From assembly GCF_014648415.1 (NCBI RefSeq), contig NZ_BMRB01000011.1, forward strand, positions 1-64,000: a DNA stretch of 64,000 nt, read 5' to 3'. The notes under the pieces are model-generated. The model was not told the origin of the DNA and searched no databases. It saw only the letters and a list, made by a program, of their open reading frames with translations. The stretch comes from Actinokineospora fastidiosa (lineage in GTDB: Bacteria; Actinomycetota; Actinomycetes; Mycobacteriales; Pseudonocardiaceae). The position numbers and the translations under genes are program-made. Position 1 is the first letter of the stretch, and each line of letters starts with the position of its first letter. Below are positions 1 to 8,176 of the stretch, piece after piece.

Positions 1-108
1 GCCACGAACATGTTACGCATCCACTGTGTGGTGTCTGAGACACCAACCACCCCCCAGCACCCAAGGAGACTCGGTGTGCGGGAGCGACGGGGGTTGTTTG
101 TTTCATAG
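1..108 (+). other. 23S-5S rRNA internal transcribed spacer (right part)
   Basis: This stretch directly precedes the 5S gene and resembles the actinobacterial spacer that follows 23S rRNA. It contains a GCATCCACTGTGTGG-type segment and the small inverted repeat GGTGTCTGAGACACC around positions 31-45, a likely processing hairpin. The 23S gene itself is not seen and should lie just left of the window. No coding potential is evident. Confidence 0.6.
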
Positions 109-110
109 TG

Positions 111-228
111 TTTCGGTGGTTTTAGCGGTGGGGAAACGCCCGGTCCCATTCCGAACCCGGAAGCTAAGCCCATCAGCGCCGATGGTACTGCACTCGTGAG
201 GGTGTGGGAGAGTAGGACACCGCCGGAC
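111..228 (+). rRNA. rrf: 5S ribosomal RNA
   Basis: A complete 5S rRNA of about 118 nt. The diagnostic internal segments are CATTCCGAACCCGGAAG (near 147-163) and GCGCCGATGGTACTGC (near 176-191). The ends pair as the helix I arms (TTTCGGTGG at the 5' end, CCGCCGGAC at the 3' end). It is the last gene of an rRNA operon and is followed by a strong terminator. The exact ends may be off by one or two bases. Confidence 0.95.
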
Positions 229-238
229 TTCTTTCGAG

Positions 239-294
239 AAGGGGTTTGTGGGGGGACGCAGTAGCAACTGCGCCCCGCCCACAAGCCCCTTTTC
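239..294 (+). terminator. rRNA operon terminator
   Basis: A long stem is formed by AAGGGGTTTGTGGG (239-252) and CCCACAAGCCCCTT (278-291), enclosing an inner ACGCAGTAGCAACTGCG hairpin, and is followed by TTTT. It lies 11 nt after the 5S gene, the expected place for the intrinsic terminator of the operon. Confidence 0.85.
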
Positions 295-370
295 TGTGTC
301 TGTCATGGTTGTCTGTCAACGTTTGACGGGTGGGGTGGGCTGTCCCCGCCCGGGCTAGCAGGAGGATTCG

Positions 371-3300
371 GTGTCGGAGTTCGGGCGTCGCGACGACGGA
401 GGCCGCGACCGCGGCGACCGCCGGTCGGACCAGGGCCGCGGCGACCGCGGCGACCGCAAACCCCGCCGTGACGCGGGTGACGGTCCCCGCCGTCCCCGCT
501 CCGACGACGACCGCCGCGGCGGTGACATCCGCCCTCGTGGCGACACCCCCGACCGCGGCCGCAACCGCGACCGGGACTACGGCCGCCGCGACTTCCGCGA
601 CGGCGACCGCGGCTCCCGAGGTGGTGACCGCGACTTCCGCGGCGACCGCCCGTCGGACCGCTCCTTCAACAACTCCCGCGGCGACCGCTCGTACGGCGCC
701 CCCCGCGGTGACCGCCCCCAGGGCGGCTTCCGGGGCGGCGACCGGTCCTTCGGCGGGTCCCGCGACGACCGCTCCTTCGGCCAGCGCGGCGACCGCTCGT
801 TCGGTGGCCAGCGTGGCGAGCGCTCCTACGGCGGGTCCCGCGACGACCGTTCCTTCGGCGGTAGGCGCGATGACCGCTCGTTCGGGGGCAAGCGCGACGA
901 CCGGTCCTTCGGCGGCCCGCGCGGGGACCGTTCCTTCGGTGGCCCGCGCGGCGAGCGCTCGTACGGCGGCTCTCGTGACGACCGTTCCGGCGGGCAGCGT
1001 GGAGACCGGCCTTACGGCTCCCGCGATGACCGGTCCGGGCAGCGCGGCTCCTTCGGTGGTTCGCGTGACGACCGTTCGTACGGTGGCAAGCGCGACGACC
1101 GCTCGTCGGGTGGCGACCGGTCCTTCGGGCGTGGTGAGCGTTCCTTCGGTGGTTCGCGTGACGACCGCTCGTATGGCGGCAAGCGCGACGACCGCTTCGG
1201 TGGCGACCGCGGTTCCTACGGCGGATCGCGCGAGGGGCGCGCTGGCGACCGTTCGTTCCGCGATGACCGGGGCGGCCGCCCGTCGGGCGACCGTTCCTAC
1301 GGCGACCGTGGACGCGGCTACGACAACCGCGGCGAGCGTTCCTACGGCGGCAAGCCCCAGGGCGACCGCCCGGGCGGCTTCCGCGACGACCGCGGCCAGC
1401 GCGGCGACCGTCCCTACGGCAAGCGGGACGACCGTGGCGACCGTTCTTACGGCGACCGCGCCCCCCGCTCCTACGGCGACCGCACCGACCGCGCACCCCG
1501 TGGCGACCGCCCCTACGGCGACCGGGACAACCGGGGACCGCGTGCCGACCGCCCCTATGGCGACCGCGACGACCGCGGCCCCCGCGGCGACCGCAAGTTC
1601 GGAGACCGGGACAACCGGGGACCGGGCGGTGACCGCAAGTTCGGTGACCGGAACGACCGAGGACCGGGCGGGGACCGCAAGTTCGGGAACCGGGACGAGC
1701 GCGGTCCTGGTGGCGACCGGAAGTTCGGGAACCGGGACGACCGCGGTTCCGGTGGCGACCGCAAGTTCGGTGATCGGGACGACCGGGGGCCTCGCGGGTC
1801 CTACGGGGACCGCTCCGACCGTGGCCCTCGTGGTGACCGGGACGATCGCGGGCCGCGTGCGGACCGGAAGTTCGGGGACCGGGGTCGTGAGGACCGGGGG
1901 CAGCGGAGTGACCGTTCCTACGGCAAGCGGGACGACCGCGGGCCGCGTGGGGAGTCGGGCGCGCCGGAGGTGGACCGCGAGGAGCGGGACGTCGCCGTCG
2001 GCCCGGTGGGCGACCAGGTCGAGCAGGCCGATGGTCCGCGCGACGAGCAGGTCGACGACCAGCGGCGTGAGCGGGAGCCCGTCGTGCCGGAGGGCGCCGA
2101 CTACACCGCGCTCGACGTCGAGGTGCGGGCCGGGCTGCGGAGCCTGCCCAAGACGCTCGCCGAGCGGGTCGGCAAGCACCTGGCGGCCGCCGGGCTGCTG
2201 ATCGACGAGGAGCCCGAGCGGGCCCTCGAGCACGCCCGCTACGCCCGGGCCAGGGCATCGCGCGTCGCCGTGGTGCGAGAGGCCACCGGGCTGACGGCGT
2301 ACCACGCGGGCGAGTGGGCCGAAGCTCTCGCCGAGCTGCGCGCGGCGCGGCGGATGAGCGGCGGCGACGAGCACATCGCCGTGATGGCCGACTGCGAGCG
2401 CGCCCTGGGCCGCCCGGAGCGGGCGCTGGAACTGGCCCGCGAGGCCGGTCCGGACCTGCCCCCGGACGTCGCCGTCGAGCTGCGCATCGTCGTGGCGGGC
2501 GCGCGTCGGGACATGGGGCAGCTGGAGGCGGCCGTCGTCGGCCTGCAGGGCCCTGACCTCGACCCCAAGCGCCGCGACCCGTGGAGCGCCCGCCTGTTCT
2601 ACGCCTACGCGGACAACCTCGCCGCGGCCGACCGCGCCGACGAGGCCATCCGCTGGTTCCTCGCCGCCGCCCAGGCCGACGACGACGGCGAGACCGACGC
2701 CGCCGAGCGTGCCTTCGAACTCGGCGCCGACGAGTCCGACGTCGCCGCCGTCCGCTCCGAGACGATCGTCGAGCTCATGGAGGACCCCCAGACCCGCGCC
2801 AAGCGCGAGCGCGCCGCCGCCGAGGCCCGAGCCGCCGCTCCCCAGCCCGACGCCACAGCGCCCGAGGCTGAGGACAAGGCGGAGGACGCCGACGAGGACG
2901 GCGCCGACAGCCCCGCCGCCGCAGACTCGGCCGACAGCGCCGGTTCCCCGGACGATGACGACTCGGCTGACAGCGCCGACGATGTGGACTCGGCCTACAG
3001 CCCGGGCTCCTCGGGCTCGGCGGACAGCGCGGACTCCGTGGACAGTGCCGACAGCGCGGACTCCGGCGACTCCGAGGACAGCGCCGACGAGTCCGAAGAG
3101 GACGGCACCGCCGCCGACGAGTCCGACCCCGCCGACGACGCCGCCCGCATCTCCACCGCCGACCCGGTCGACCGGCCCGCCGACGAGGCGGACGGCACCA
3201 CCGACCAGGCAGCCGACCCCGCCGACCAAGCGGACGGCACCACCGACCCGGCAACCGCCCCCGCTGACAAGGCGGACAGCACCGCCGAGCGGACCGCCGA

Positions 3301-3382
3301 CCCCGCCGACCAAGCGGACGGCGCCGGCCAGTCCGCCGACCCCGCCGACCAGACGGGCGGCGCGCCGGGCAAGGCCGAGTAA
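371..3382 (+). CDS. RGD/RDD-repeat TPR protein (Rv1691-like core with disordered arms)
   Basis: A 1003-residue protein starting at GTG 371 behind GGAGGA (361-366). Three parts are visible. Residues 1 to about 545 are low complexity, built of Arg, Asp, Gly, Ser, Tyr and Phe in degenerate units such as RDDRSFGG and GDRKFGDRDDRGP. Residues about 575-790 form a helical TPR-like domain that matches the small conserved protein located here in other actinobacteria (Rv1691 is about 250 aa). Residues about 830-1003 are an acidic tail with DSADSAD-type and PADQADG-type repeats. The N-terminal arm looks like an intrinsically disordered, possibly RNA-binding RGG-type sequence; that role is inference. It heads the tlyA/nadK/recN gene series and lies just behind an rRNA operon. 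Function is unknown. Confidence 0.85.
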   Translation: MSEFGRRDDGGRDRGDRRSDQGRGDRGDRKPRRDAGDGPRRPRSDDDRRGGDIRPRGDTPDRGRNRDRDYGRRDFRDGDRGSRGGDRDFRGDRPSDRSFNNSRGDRSYGAPRGDRPQGGFRGGDRSFGGSRDDRSFGQRGDRSFGGQRGERSYGGSRDDRSFGGRRDDRSFGGKRDDRSFGGPRGDRSFGGPRGERSYGGSRDDRSGGQRGDRPYGSRDDRSGQRGSFGGSRDDRSYGGKRDDRSSGGDRSFGRGERSFGGSRDDRSYGGKRDDRFGGDRGSYGGSREGRAGDRSFRDDRGGRPSGDRSYGDRGRGYDNRGERSYGGKPQGDRPGGFRDDRGQRGDRPYGKRDDRGDRSYGDRAPRSYGDRTDRAPRGDRPYGDRDNRGPRADRPYGDRDDRGPRGDRKFGDRDNRGPGGDRKFGDRNDRGPGGDRKFGNRDERGPGGDRKFGNRDDRGSGGDRKFGDRDDRGPRGSYGDRSDRGPRGDRDDRGPRADRKFGDRGREDRGQRSDRSYGKRDDRGPRGESGAPEVDREERDVAVGPVGDQVEQADGPRDEQVDDQRREREPVVPEGADYTALDVEVRAGLRSLPKTLAERVGKHLAAAGLLIDEEPERALEHARYARARASRVAVVREATGLTAYHAGEWAEALAELRAARRMSGGDEHIAVMADCERALGRPERALELAREAGPDLPPDVAVELRIVVAGARRDMGQLEAAVVGLQGPDLDPKRRDPWSARLFYAYADNLAAADRADEAIRWFLAAAQADDDGETDAAERAFELGADESDVAAVRSETIVELMEDPQTRAKRERAAAEARAAAPQPDATAPEAEDKAEDADEDGADSPAAADSADSAGSPDDDDSADSADDVDSAYSPGSSGSADSADSVDSADSADSGDSEDSADESEEDGTAADESDPADDAARISTADPVDRPADEADGTTDQAADPADQADGTTDPATAPADKADSTAERTADPADQADGAGQSADPADQTGGAPGKAE
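731..1945 (+). repeat. Degenerate in-frame repeats encoding RDDRSFGG / GDRKFGDRD units
   Basis: Tandem degenerate units of roughly 24-45 bp recur through this part of the first gene, for example GGTGACCGCAAGTTCGG-like blocks at about 1589, 1626, 1671, 1719 and 1758. All lie in one reading frame and vary mostly in codon choice, so this is a protein-level repeat. It causes long spurious open frames on both strands. Confidence 0.8.
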
Positions 3383-3386
3383 GGCG

Positions 3387-4376
3387 ATGACCGGACGGCT
3401 GCTCGACACCTGCGACGCCCTGCTGCTCGACCTCGACGGCACGGTCTACCGGGGTGGCCAGGCCATCCCGGGGGTCCCCGCCTCGATCGACGCGGTCAGG
3501 GCCGAGGGGGTGGCTGTCCGGTTCGTCACCAACAACGCCTCCCGGGCGCCCCGGGTGGTCGCCGAGCACCTCACCGCCATGGGGATCGACGCCGAGCCGG
3601 ACGAGATCAGCACCAGCGCGCAGGCCGGTGCGCTCGTCCTGGCCGAGCGGCTCGACCCCGGTCGGGAGGTGCTGATCGTCGGCTCCCCGGCGCTCGCGGA
3701 CGAGGTGCGCGCCGTCGGGCTCACCCCGACCGATCACGCCGGGCCGGACACGGCGGCCGTCGTCCAGGGGCTCGCCCAGGACATCGCCTACCCGCTCCTC
3801 GCCGAGGCGGCCGTCGCGCTGCGGGCCGGGGCGCTCTGGGTCGCGTGCAACGTCGACAAGACCATCCCCACCGAGCGGGGCCTGCTCCCCGGGAACGGCG
3901 CGCTGGTCGCGGCGCTGCGCGCGGCCACCGACCTCGAACCCGTCGTCGCGGGCAAGCCCGCAGCGCCCCTGATGGAGGCCGCCGTCAAGGCGGCGGGCGC
4001 GCAGTCCCCGCTCGTCGTCGGCGACCGGCTGGACACCGACATCGAGGGGGCTCTCGCCGTCGGCGTGCCCGCGCTGTTCGTCATGACCGGTGTCGACACG
4101 CCCGCCTCGCTGCTGGCCGCCGAGCCGCACCGCAGGCCGACGCACATCGCGCGGGACGTCGCGGGCGTGTTCCGCCCCGCAGCCGAGCTCGCCGTCGGGC
4201 CTAAGGACACCTGGACCGTGCGCGACGGCCGCGTCAGCGGCGACGGCGACCCGCTGGACCTGCTGCGCGCGCTCTGCGCCGCCGTCTGGTCCGGCGCCAC
4301 GCGCATCACCGCGGCGGACGACGCCGCCGACCGCGCCATGACGGCGTTGGGCATCACCGGCCGCGAGATCGGATAG
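3387..4376 (+). CDS. HAD-superfamily phosphatase (NagD/class IIA type)
   Basis: A 329-residue protein from ATG 3387, 4 nt after the previous stop. HAD motif I appears as LLLDLDGTVYRG near residue 11, with the nucleophile Asp and the class IIA-typical DGT(V/L)xxG. Motif II is FVTNNASR, and the C-terminal metal site is GDRLDTDIEGA. The class IIA cap domain sits between motifs II and III. Such enzymes act on small phosphorylated metabolites (4-nitrophenylphosphate, glycerol phosphate or pyridoxal phosphate in relatives); the substrate here is not known. It is the counterpart of Rv1692, for which a glycerol-phosphate phosphatase role has been described. Confidence 0.85.
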   Translation: MTGRLLDTCDALLLDLDGTVYRGGQAIPGVPASIDAVRAEGVAVRFVTNNASRAPRVVAEHLTAMGIDAEPDEISTSAQAGALVLAERLDPGREVLIVGSPALADEVRAVGLTPTDHAGPDTAAVVQGLAQDIAYPLLAEAAVALRAGALWVACNVDKTIPTERGLLPGNGALVAALRAATDLEPVVAGKPAAPLMEAAVKAAGAQSPLVVGDRLDTDIEGALAVGVPALFVMTGVDTPASLLAAEPHRRPTHIARDVAGVFRPAAELAVGPKDTWTVRDGRVSGDGDPLDLLRALCAAVWSGATRITAADDAADRAMTALGITGREIG

Positions 4377-4377
4377 T

Positions 4378-4560
4378 TTGGTGGACGTGCACCCAGACAC
4401 CCCACGACCCGGGCCGCCGCCGACGCACGACGACGCGATCGACGCCGCGCTCGCGGGACTGACCGGGCTCGACGCGATCCCGGTCGCCGAGCACGTGGAC
4501 CGGTTCGACGCCGTGCACGTCGCGCTGACGGCGGCGCTGGCCGGCATCGACAAGGTCTGA
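4378..4560 (+). CDS. Small conserved actinobacterial protein (Rv1693-like)
   Basis: About 60 residues, acidic and helical, with the conserved-looking core AVHVALTAALAGIDKV at the C-terminus. The start is TTG 4378 or, one codon later, GTG 4381; no clear ribosome binding site separates them, and coupling to the phosphatase stop at 4376 is likely. A protein of the same size occupies this place between the HAD phosphatase and tlyA in mycobacteria. No function is known. Confidence 0.7.
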   Translation: MVDVHPDTPRPGPPPTHDDAIDAALAGLTGLDAIPVAEHVDRFDAVHVALTAALAGIDKV

Positions 4561-4562
4561 CC

Positions 4563-5360
4563 GTGCCCAGGAGGGCGCGGCTCGACGCCGAACTCGTCCG
4601 CAGGGGGCTGGCCCGCTCCCGCGACCACGCGGGCACGCTGATCGCCGCGGGCCGGGTCACCGTGCGCGGCACCGTCGCCGCCAAGGCCGCCACCGCCGTG
4701 GAGGCCGACGCGCCCATCGTCGTGCGCGAGGACACCGCCGACGAGAACTGGGCCTCCCGCGGCGCGCACAAGCTCATCGGCGCGCTCGACGCCTTCGCCG
4801 TCCCCGTCGACGGCAAGCGCTGCCTCGACGCCGGGGCGTCGACCGGCGGCTTCACCGACGTGCTGCTGCGCCGGGGCGCGAAGCACGTCGTGGCCGCCGA
4901 CGTCGGCCGCGGCCTGCTGGTCTGGCGGCTGCAGACCGACGACCGCGTCACCGTGCTGGACCGCACCAACGTGCGCGCGCTGGAGCCAGCGCAGGTGGGC
5001 GAGCCGGTGGACCTGGTCGTCGCCGACCTGTCCTTCATCTCCCTCGGCCTGGTGCTGCCCGCGCTGCTGGCCTGCGCGGGGCCCGACGCCGACCTGCTCC
5101 CGATGGTCAAGCCGCAGTTCGAGGTCGGCAAGGAACGGCTCGGCTCCGGCGGCGTCGTGCGCGACCCGGAACTGCGCGCCGACGCCGTGCGGGGGGTGCT
5201 GGAGCAGGCCGCCCGGCTCGGGCTCCGCGCCCACGGCGTCGTCGCGAGCCCGCTGCCCGGCCCGTCGGGCAACGTCGAGTACTTCGTCTGGCTGCGCCGG
5301 GGCGAGCCGGTCGACGCCGAGGAGATGGTCGCGACCGCTGTCCGGGAAGGACCCGCATGA
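4563..5360 (+). CDS. tlyA: TlyA-family rRNA 2'-O-methyltransferase
   Basis: 265 residues from GTG 4563, 2 nt after the previous stop. The N-terminus is an S4 RNA-binding domain (residues about 4-60, RARLDAELVRRGLARSR). A FtsJ/RrmJ-type methyltransferase follows, with the SAM-binding motif DAGASTGGFTD near residue 92 and the later motif VVADLSFISL. TlyA methylates C1409 of 16S and C1920 of 23S rRNA in mycobacteria and sets capreomycin/viomycin sensitivity. The stop overlaps nadK by ATGA, so the two are translationally coupled. Length is normal for the family. Confidence 0.93.
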   Translation: MPRRARLDAELVRRGLARSRDHAGTLIAAGRVTVRGTVAAKAATAVEADAPIVVREDTADENWASRGAHKLIGALDAFAVPVDGKRCLDAGASTGGFTDVLLRRGAKHVVAADVGRGLLVWRLQTDDRVTVLDRTNVRALEPAQVGEPVDLVVADLSFISLGLVLPALLACAGPDADLLPMVKPQFEVGKERLGSGGVVRDPELRADAVRGVLEQAARLGLRAHGVVASPLPGPSGNVEYFVWLRRGEPVDAEEMVATAVREGPA

Positions 5361-6253
5361 GCGAGGCGCAGGGCAGGGAGATCCTGCTGGTCGTCCACAC
5401 CGGACGCGAGGAGAACCGGCGCACCGCCGAGAAGGTGGCCGCCCGCTTCGCGGGCGCGGGGGTCCGGCTGCGCGCGCTCGACGACGAGGCCGCCGACCTG
5501 GACAACTCCTGCTACGGCAGCGTCGTCCCGTTCGGCGAGGACGCCGCCAAGGGCGTCGAGCTCGTCTTCGTCCTCGGCGGCGACGGCACCCTGCTGCGCG
5601 CGGCGGAGGCCGCCCGGCCCGCTGGCGTGCCGGTGCTGGGCGTCAACCTCGGCCGGGTCGGGTTCCTCGCCGAGGCCGAGTCCGCCGCCCTCGACGACGC
5701 CGTGGCCCGCGTGGTCGACGGGACGTACCTGGTCGAGGACCGGATGACCGTCGACGTCACCGCCTACCTCGGCGACGAGGTGCTGGCCCGCACGTGGGCG
5801 CTCAACGAGGCCAGCCTGGAGAAGTCCAGCCGCGAGCGGATCCTGGACGTGCGCATCGAGGTCGACGGCAGGCCGGTGTCCTCCTTCGGCTGCGACGGCG
5901 TGCTGTGCGCGACACCGACCGGCTCCACCGCCTACGCCTACTCCGCGGGCGGCCCGATCGTCTGGCCCGACGTCAACGCCATGCTGGTCGTGCCCAGCAA
6001 CGCCCACGCCATGTTCTCCCGGCCGATGGTCGTCTCCCAGCGCTCCGTCGTCGCCGTGGAGGTCGACCCGGACGGGCACCCCGCCGTGCTCTGCTGTGAC
6101 GGCCGCCGCACCTACGAGATCCCGCCCGGCGCCCGCATCGAGGTCGTCGGCGGCGCGCTGCCGCTGCGGCTGGCCCGTCTGCGCGACGATCCGTTCACCG
6201 ACCGTCTGGTCGACAAGTTCGATCTGCCCGTGCAGGGCTGGCGGGCGAGGTGA
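5357..6253 (+). CDS. nadK: NAD kinase
   Basis: 298 residues from ATG 5357. It phosphorylates NAD to NADP. The nucleotide-binding motif LGGDGTLLRAAE (GGDGT at residues 74-78), the GVNLGRVGFLAE segment and the TPTGSTAYAYSAGGP loop of the C-terminal domain are all present, so the enzyme looks intact. Position between tlyA and recN is the standard actinobacterial order. Length is normal. Confidence 0.95.
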   Translation: MSEAQGREILLVVHTGREENRRTAEKVAARFAGAGVRLRALDDEAADLDNSCYGSVVPFGEDAAKGVELVFVLGGDGTLLRAAEAARPAGVPVLGVNLGRVGFLAEAESAALDDAVARVVDGTYLVEDRMTVDVTAYLGDEVLARTWALNEASLEKSSRERILDVRIEVDGRPVSSFGCDGVLCATPTGSTAYAYSAGGPIVWPDVNAMLVVPSNAHAMFSRPMVVSQRSVVAVEVDPDGHPAVLCCDGRRTYEIPPGARIEVVGGALPLRLARLRDDPFTDRLVDKFDLPVQGWRAR

Positions 6254-6282
6254 CGCCATCCCCACGCGTCGGTCGGAACCGC

Positions 6283-6288
6283 TAGGGT
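6283..6288 (+). promoter_or_regulatory. -10 element (TAGGGT) of a leaderless recN transcript
   Basis: TAGGGT ends 7 nt before the recN GTG at 6296, the geometry of actinobacterial leaderless promoters, and no ribosome binding site lies between. The same spacing is seen before xerD, the Gfo/Idh gene, the ArsR gene and the PaaX-like gene in this window. Confidence 0.55.
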
Positions 6289-6295
6289 TCGCCGT

Positions 6296-8095
6296 GTGCT
6301 AGCCGAGATGCGCATCCAGGACCTCGGCGTCATCGACGAGGCCACGCTGGACCTGCACCCGGGGTTCACCGTGGTCACCGGTGAGACCGGGGCGGGCAAG
6401 ACGATGGTCGTCACCGGCCTCCACCTGCTCTCCGGCGGCCGGGCCGAGGCGTCGCGGGTCCGCAGCGGCAAGTCCAAGGCCGTGGTCGAGGGCCGCTTCG
6501 AGAACCTGACCGGGAGCCGGGCCGCCGCCCTGGCGACCGAGGCGGGCGCCGAACCCGACGAGGACGGCGCCCTGATCACCATGCGCAGCGTCGCCGCGGA
6601 CGGCCGCTCCCGCGCGCACGTCGGCGGGCGCTCCGCGCCGGTCGGCCTGCTCTCCGACCTCGCCGAGCACCTGATCGCCGTGCACGGGCAGAACGACCAG
6701 CTGCGCCTGCTGCGCTCCGCCGAGCAGCGCGCCGTGCTCGACCGGTACGCGGGCGAGGACATCGCCGACGTGCTCGACGAGTACCGCAGGGTCCGCGAGG
6801 AGTGGGTGGCCGTCGCCGCAGAGCTGGTCGACCGCACCGCCCGCGCCCGAGAGCTGGCCCGCGAGGCCGACCTGCTGCGCCTGGGCGTGCAGGAGATCAC
6901 CGCGGTCGACCCGCAGCCCGGCGAGGACGACGAGCTGGTCGTGCGCGCCCGCAGGCTCGCCGACGCCGAGCAGCTGCGCGAGGCCGCCACCGGCGCCGCC
7001 TACGCGGTGTCAGGCTCGCCTGACGGCGACCCCGACGCGCCCGGCGCGCTGGGCCTGCTGGGCGAGGCGCAGCGCAGGCTCGCGGGCAGCGACGACCCCC
7101 GGCTGCGCGAGCTGGAGCCGCGGCTGGCCGAGGCCGCCGTGCTGATCGGCGACATCGGCGCCGAGCTGACCTCGTACCTGGAGAGCCTGGACGCCGACCC
7201 GGCCGCGCTGGAGCAGGTGCTCGCCCGGCAGGCCGAGCTGAAGGCGCTGACCCGCAAGTACGCCGCCGACATCGACGGCGTGCTCGCCTGGGCCGCCACG
7301 GCCGCCGAGCGGCTCGCGGGCCTGGACACCTCCGAGGAGGCGCTGGCCGAGCTCGCCGCCCGCCGCGACGCGCTCGCCACGCGCCTGGCGGGCATCGCCG
7401 CCGAGCTGAGCGCGGCGCGCCGGGTCGCGGCCGAGGCGCTGGGCAAGGCCGTCACCGACGAGCTGAGCGGCCTGGCCATGGGGCAGGCGAGCCTGCAGAT
7501 CACCGTGCGCCCGCGCCCTGCCGACGCGGGCGACCCGCACGGCCTGGACGTCGACGGGCAGCGGCTGCACGCGGGCCCGGACGGCGTCGACGAGGTCGAG
7601 CTGCTGCTCGTCGCCCACGACGGCGCCCAGCCGCTGCCCGTGCACAAGGGCGCGTCCGGCGGCGAGCTGTCCCGGGTGATGCTGGCGATCGAGGTCGTCC
7701 TCGCGCACTCCGACCCGGTGCCGACGCTGGTCTTCGACGAGGTCGACGCGGGCGTCGGCGGCCGCGCCGCTGTCGAGATCGGCCGCAGGCTGGCCCGGCT
7801 GGCCCGCAGCCACCAGGTCATCGTGGTGACGCACCTGGCGCAGGTGGCCGCGTTCGCCGACCGGCACCTCGTCGTCGACAAGAGCGCGGCGGGCGGCGTG
7901 ACCCGCAGCGATGTGCGCACGCTGGACGAGAGCCAGCGGGTGATCGAGCTCGCCCGCATGCTGGCGGGCATGGAGTCCACCGAGACCGGTCGCGCGCACG
8001 CCGAGGAGCTGCTGGCCCTCGCCGACGGCGAGAAGCACGACCTGGCGCTGAGCGGCAGGCCGCGCCCGCAGAAGACCAGGCGCGCCAAGAGCTGA
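6296..8095 (+). CDS. recN: DNA repair ATPase RecN
   Basis: 599 residues, an SMC-like ABC ATPase acting in double-strand break repair. The Walker A motif GETGAGKT is at residues 29-36, followed by LLSGGRAEASRVRSG. A central coiled coil runs through about residues 150-370. The signature GASGGELSRVMLAIE and Walker B region LVFDEVDAGVGG precede the VVTHLAQVAAFADRH motif. GTG 6296 is chosen because it places the N-terminus correctly and fits the leaderless -10 at 6283; ATG 6308 is an alternative four codons in. Confidence 0.95.
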   Translation: MLAEMRIQDLGVIDEATLDLHPGFTVVTGETGAGKTMVVTGLHLLSGGRAEASRVRSGKSKAVVEGRFENLTGSRAAALATEAGAEPDEDGALITMRSVAADGRSRAHVGGRSAPVGLLSDLAEHLIAVHGQNDQLRLLRSAEQRAVLDRYAGEDIADVLDEYRRVREEWVAVAAELVDRTARARELAREADLLRLGVQEITAVDPQPGEDDELVVRARRLADAEQLREAATGAAYAVSGSPDGDPDAPGALGLLGEAQRRLAGSDDPRLRELEPRLAEAAVLIGDIGAELTSYLESLDADPAALEQVLARQAELKALTRKYAADIDGVLAWAATAAERLAGLDTSEEALAELAARRDALATRLAGIAAELSAARRVAAEALGKAVTDELSGLAMGQASLQITVRPRPADAGDPHGLDVDGQRLHAGPDGVDEVELLLVAHDGAQPLPVHKGASGGELSRVMLAIEVVLAHSDPVPTLVFDEVDAGVGGRAAVEIGRRLARLARSHQVIVVTHLAQVAAFADRHLVVDKSAAGGVTRSDVRTLDESQRVIELARMLAGMESTETGRAHAEELLALADGEKHDLALSGRPRPQKTRRAKS

Positions 8096-8099
8096 TCAC

Positions 8100-8152
8100 C
8101 CGTTCGGCGGTGTGCCACTCGTCCGGACACGGCGTGGCACACCGACGAACGG
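8100..8152. terminator. 19-bp inverted repeat between recN and steA (probable terminator)
   Basis: CCGTTCGGCGGTGTGCCAC (8100-8118) and its near-perfect complement (8134-8152) match at 18 of 19 positions around a 15-nt loop, 5 nt after the recN stop. There is no clean T run (GGGGTCTTTG follows), as is common for actinobacterial hairpin terminators. An operator for steA is the alternative. Confidence 0.6.
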
Positions 8153-8176
8153 CGGGGTCTTTGTCACCATCGGCGC

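Noticed and set aside
731..1945. Repeats considered as a possible CRISPR-like array
   Set aside because: Unit length varies, spacers are absent, and changes follow codon third positions in one frame; it is a protein repeat.
2709..3386. Long upstream extension of the HAD phosphatase frame
   Set aside because: The extension lies in the acidic-tail coding region of the previous gene in another frame; the conserved phosphatase begins at ATG 3387.
173..3442. 1089-codon open frame on the minus strand, and 623- and 530-codon frames, across the first gene
   Set aside because: They are antisense or frame shadows of the Arg/Asp/Gly repeat gene; extreme GC and repeats keep all frames open. The plus-strand frame from 371 has the ribosome binding site, the TPR core and family synteny.
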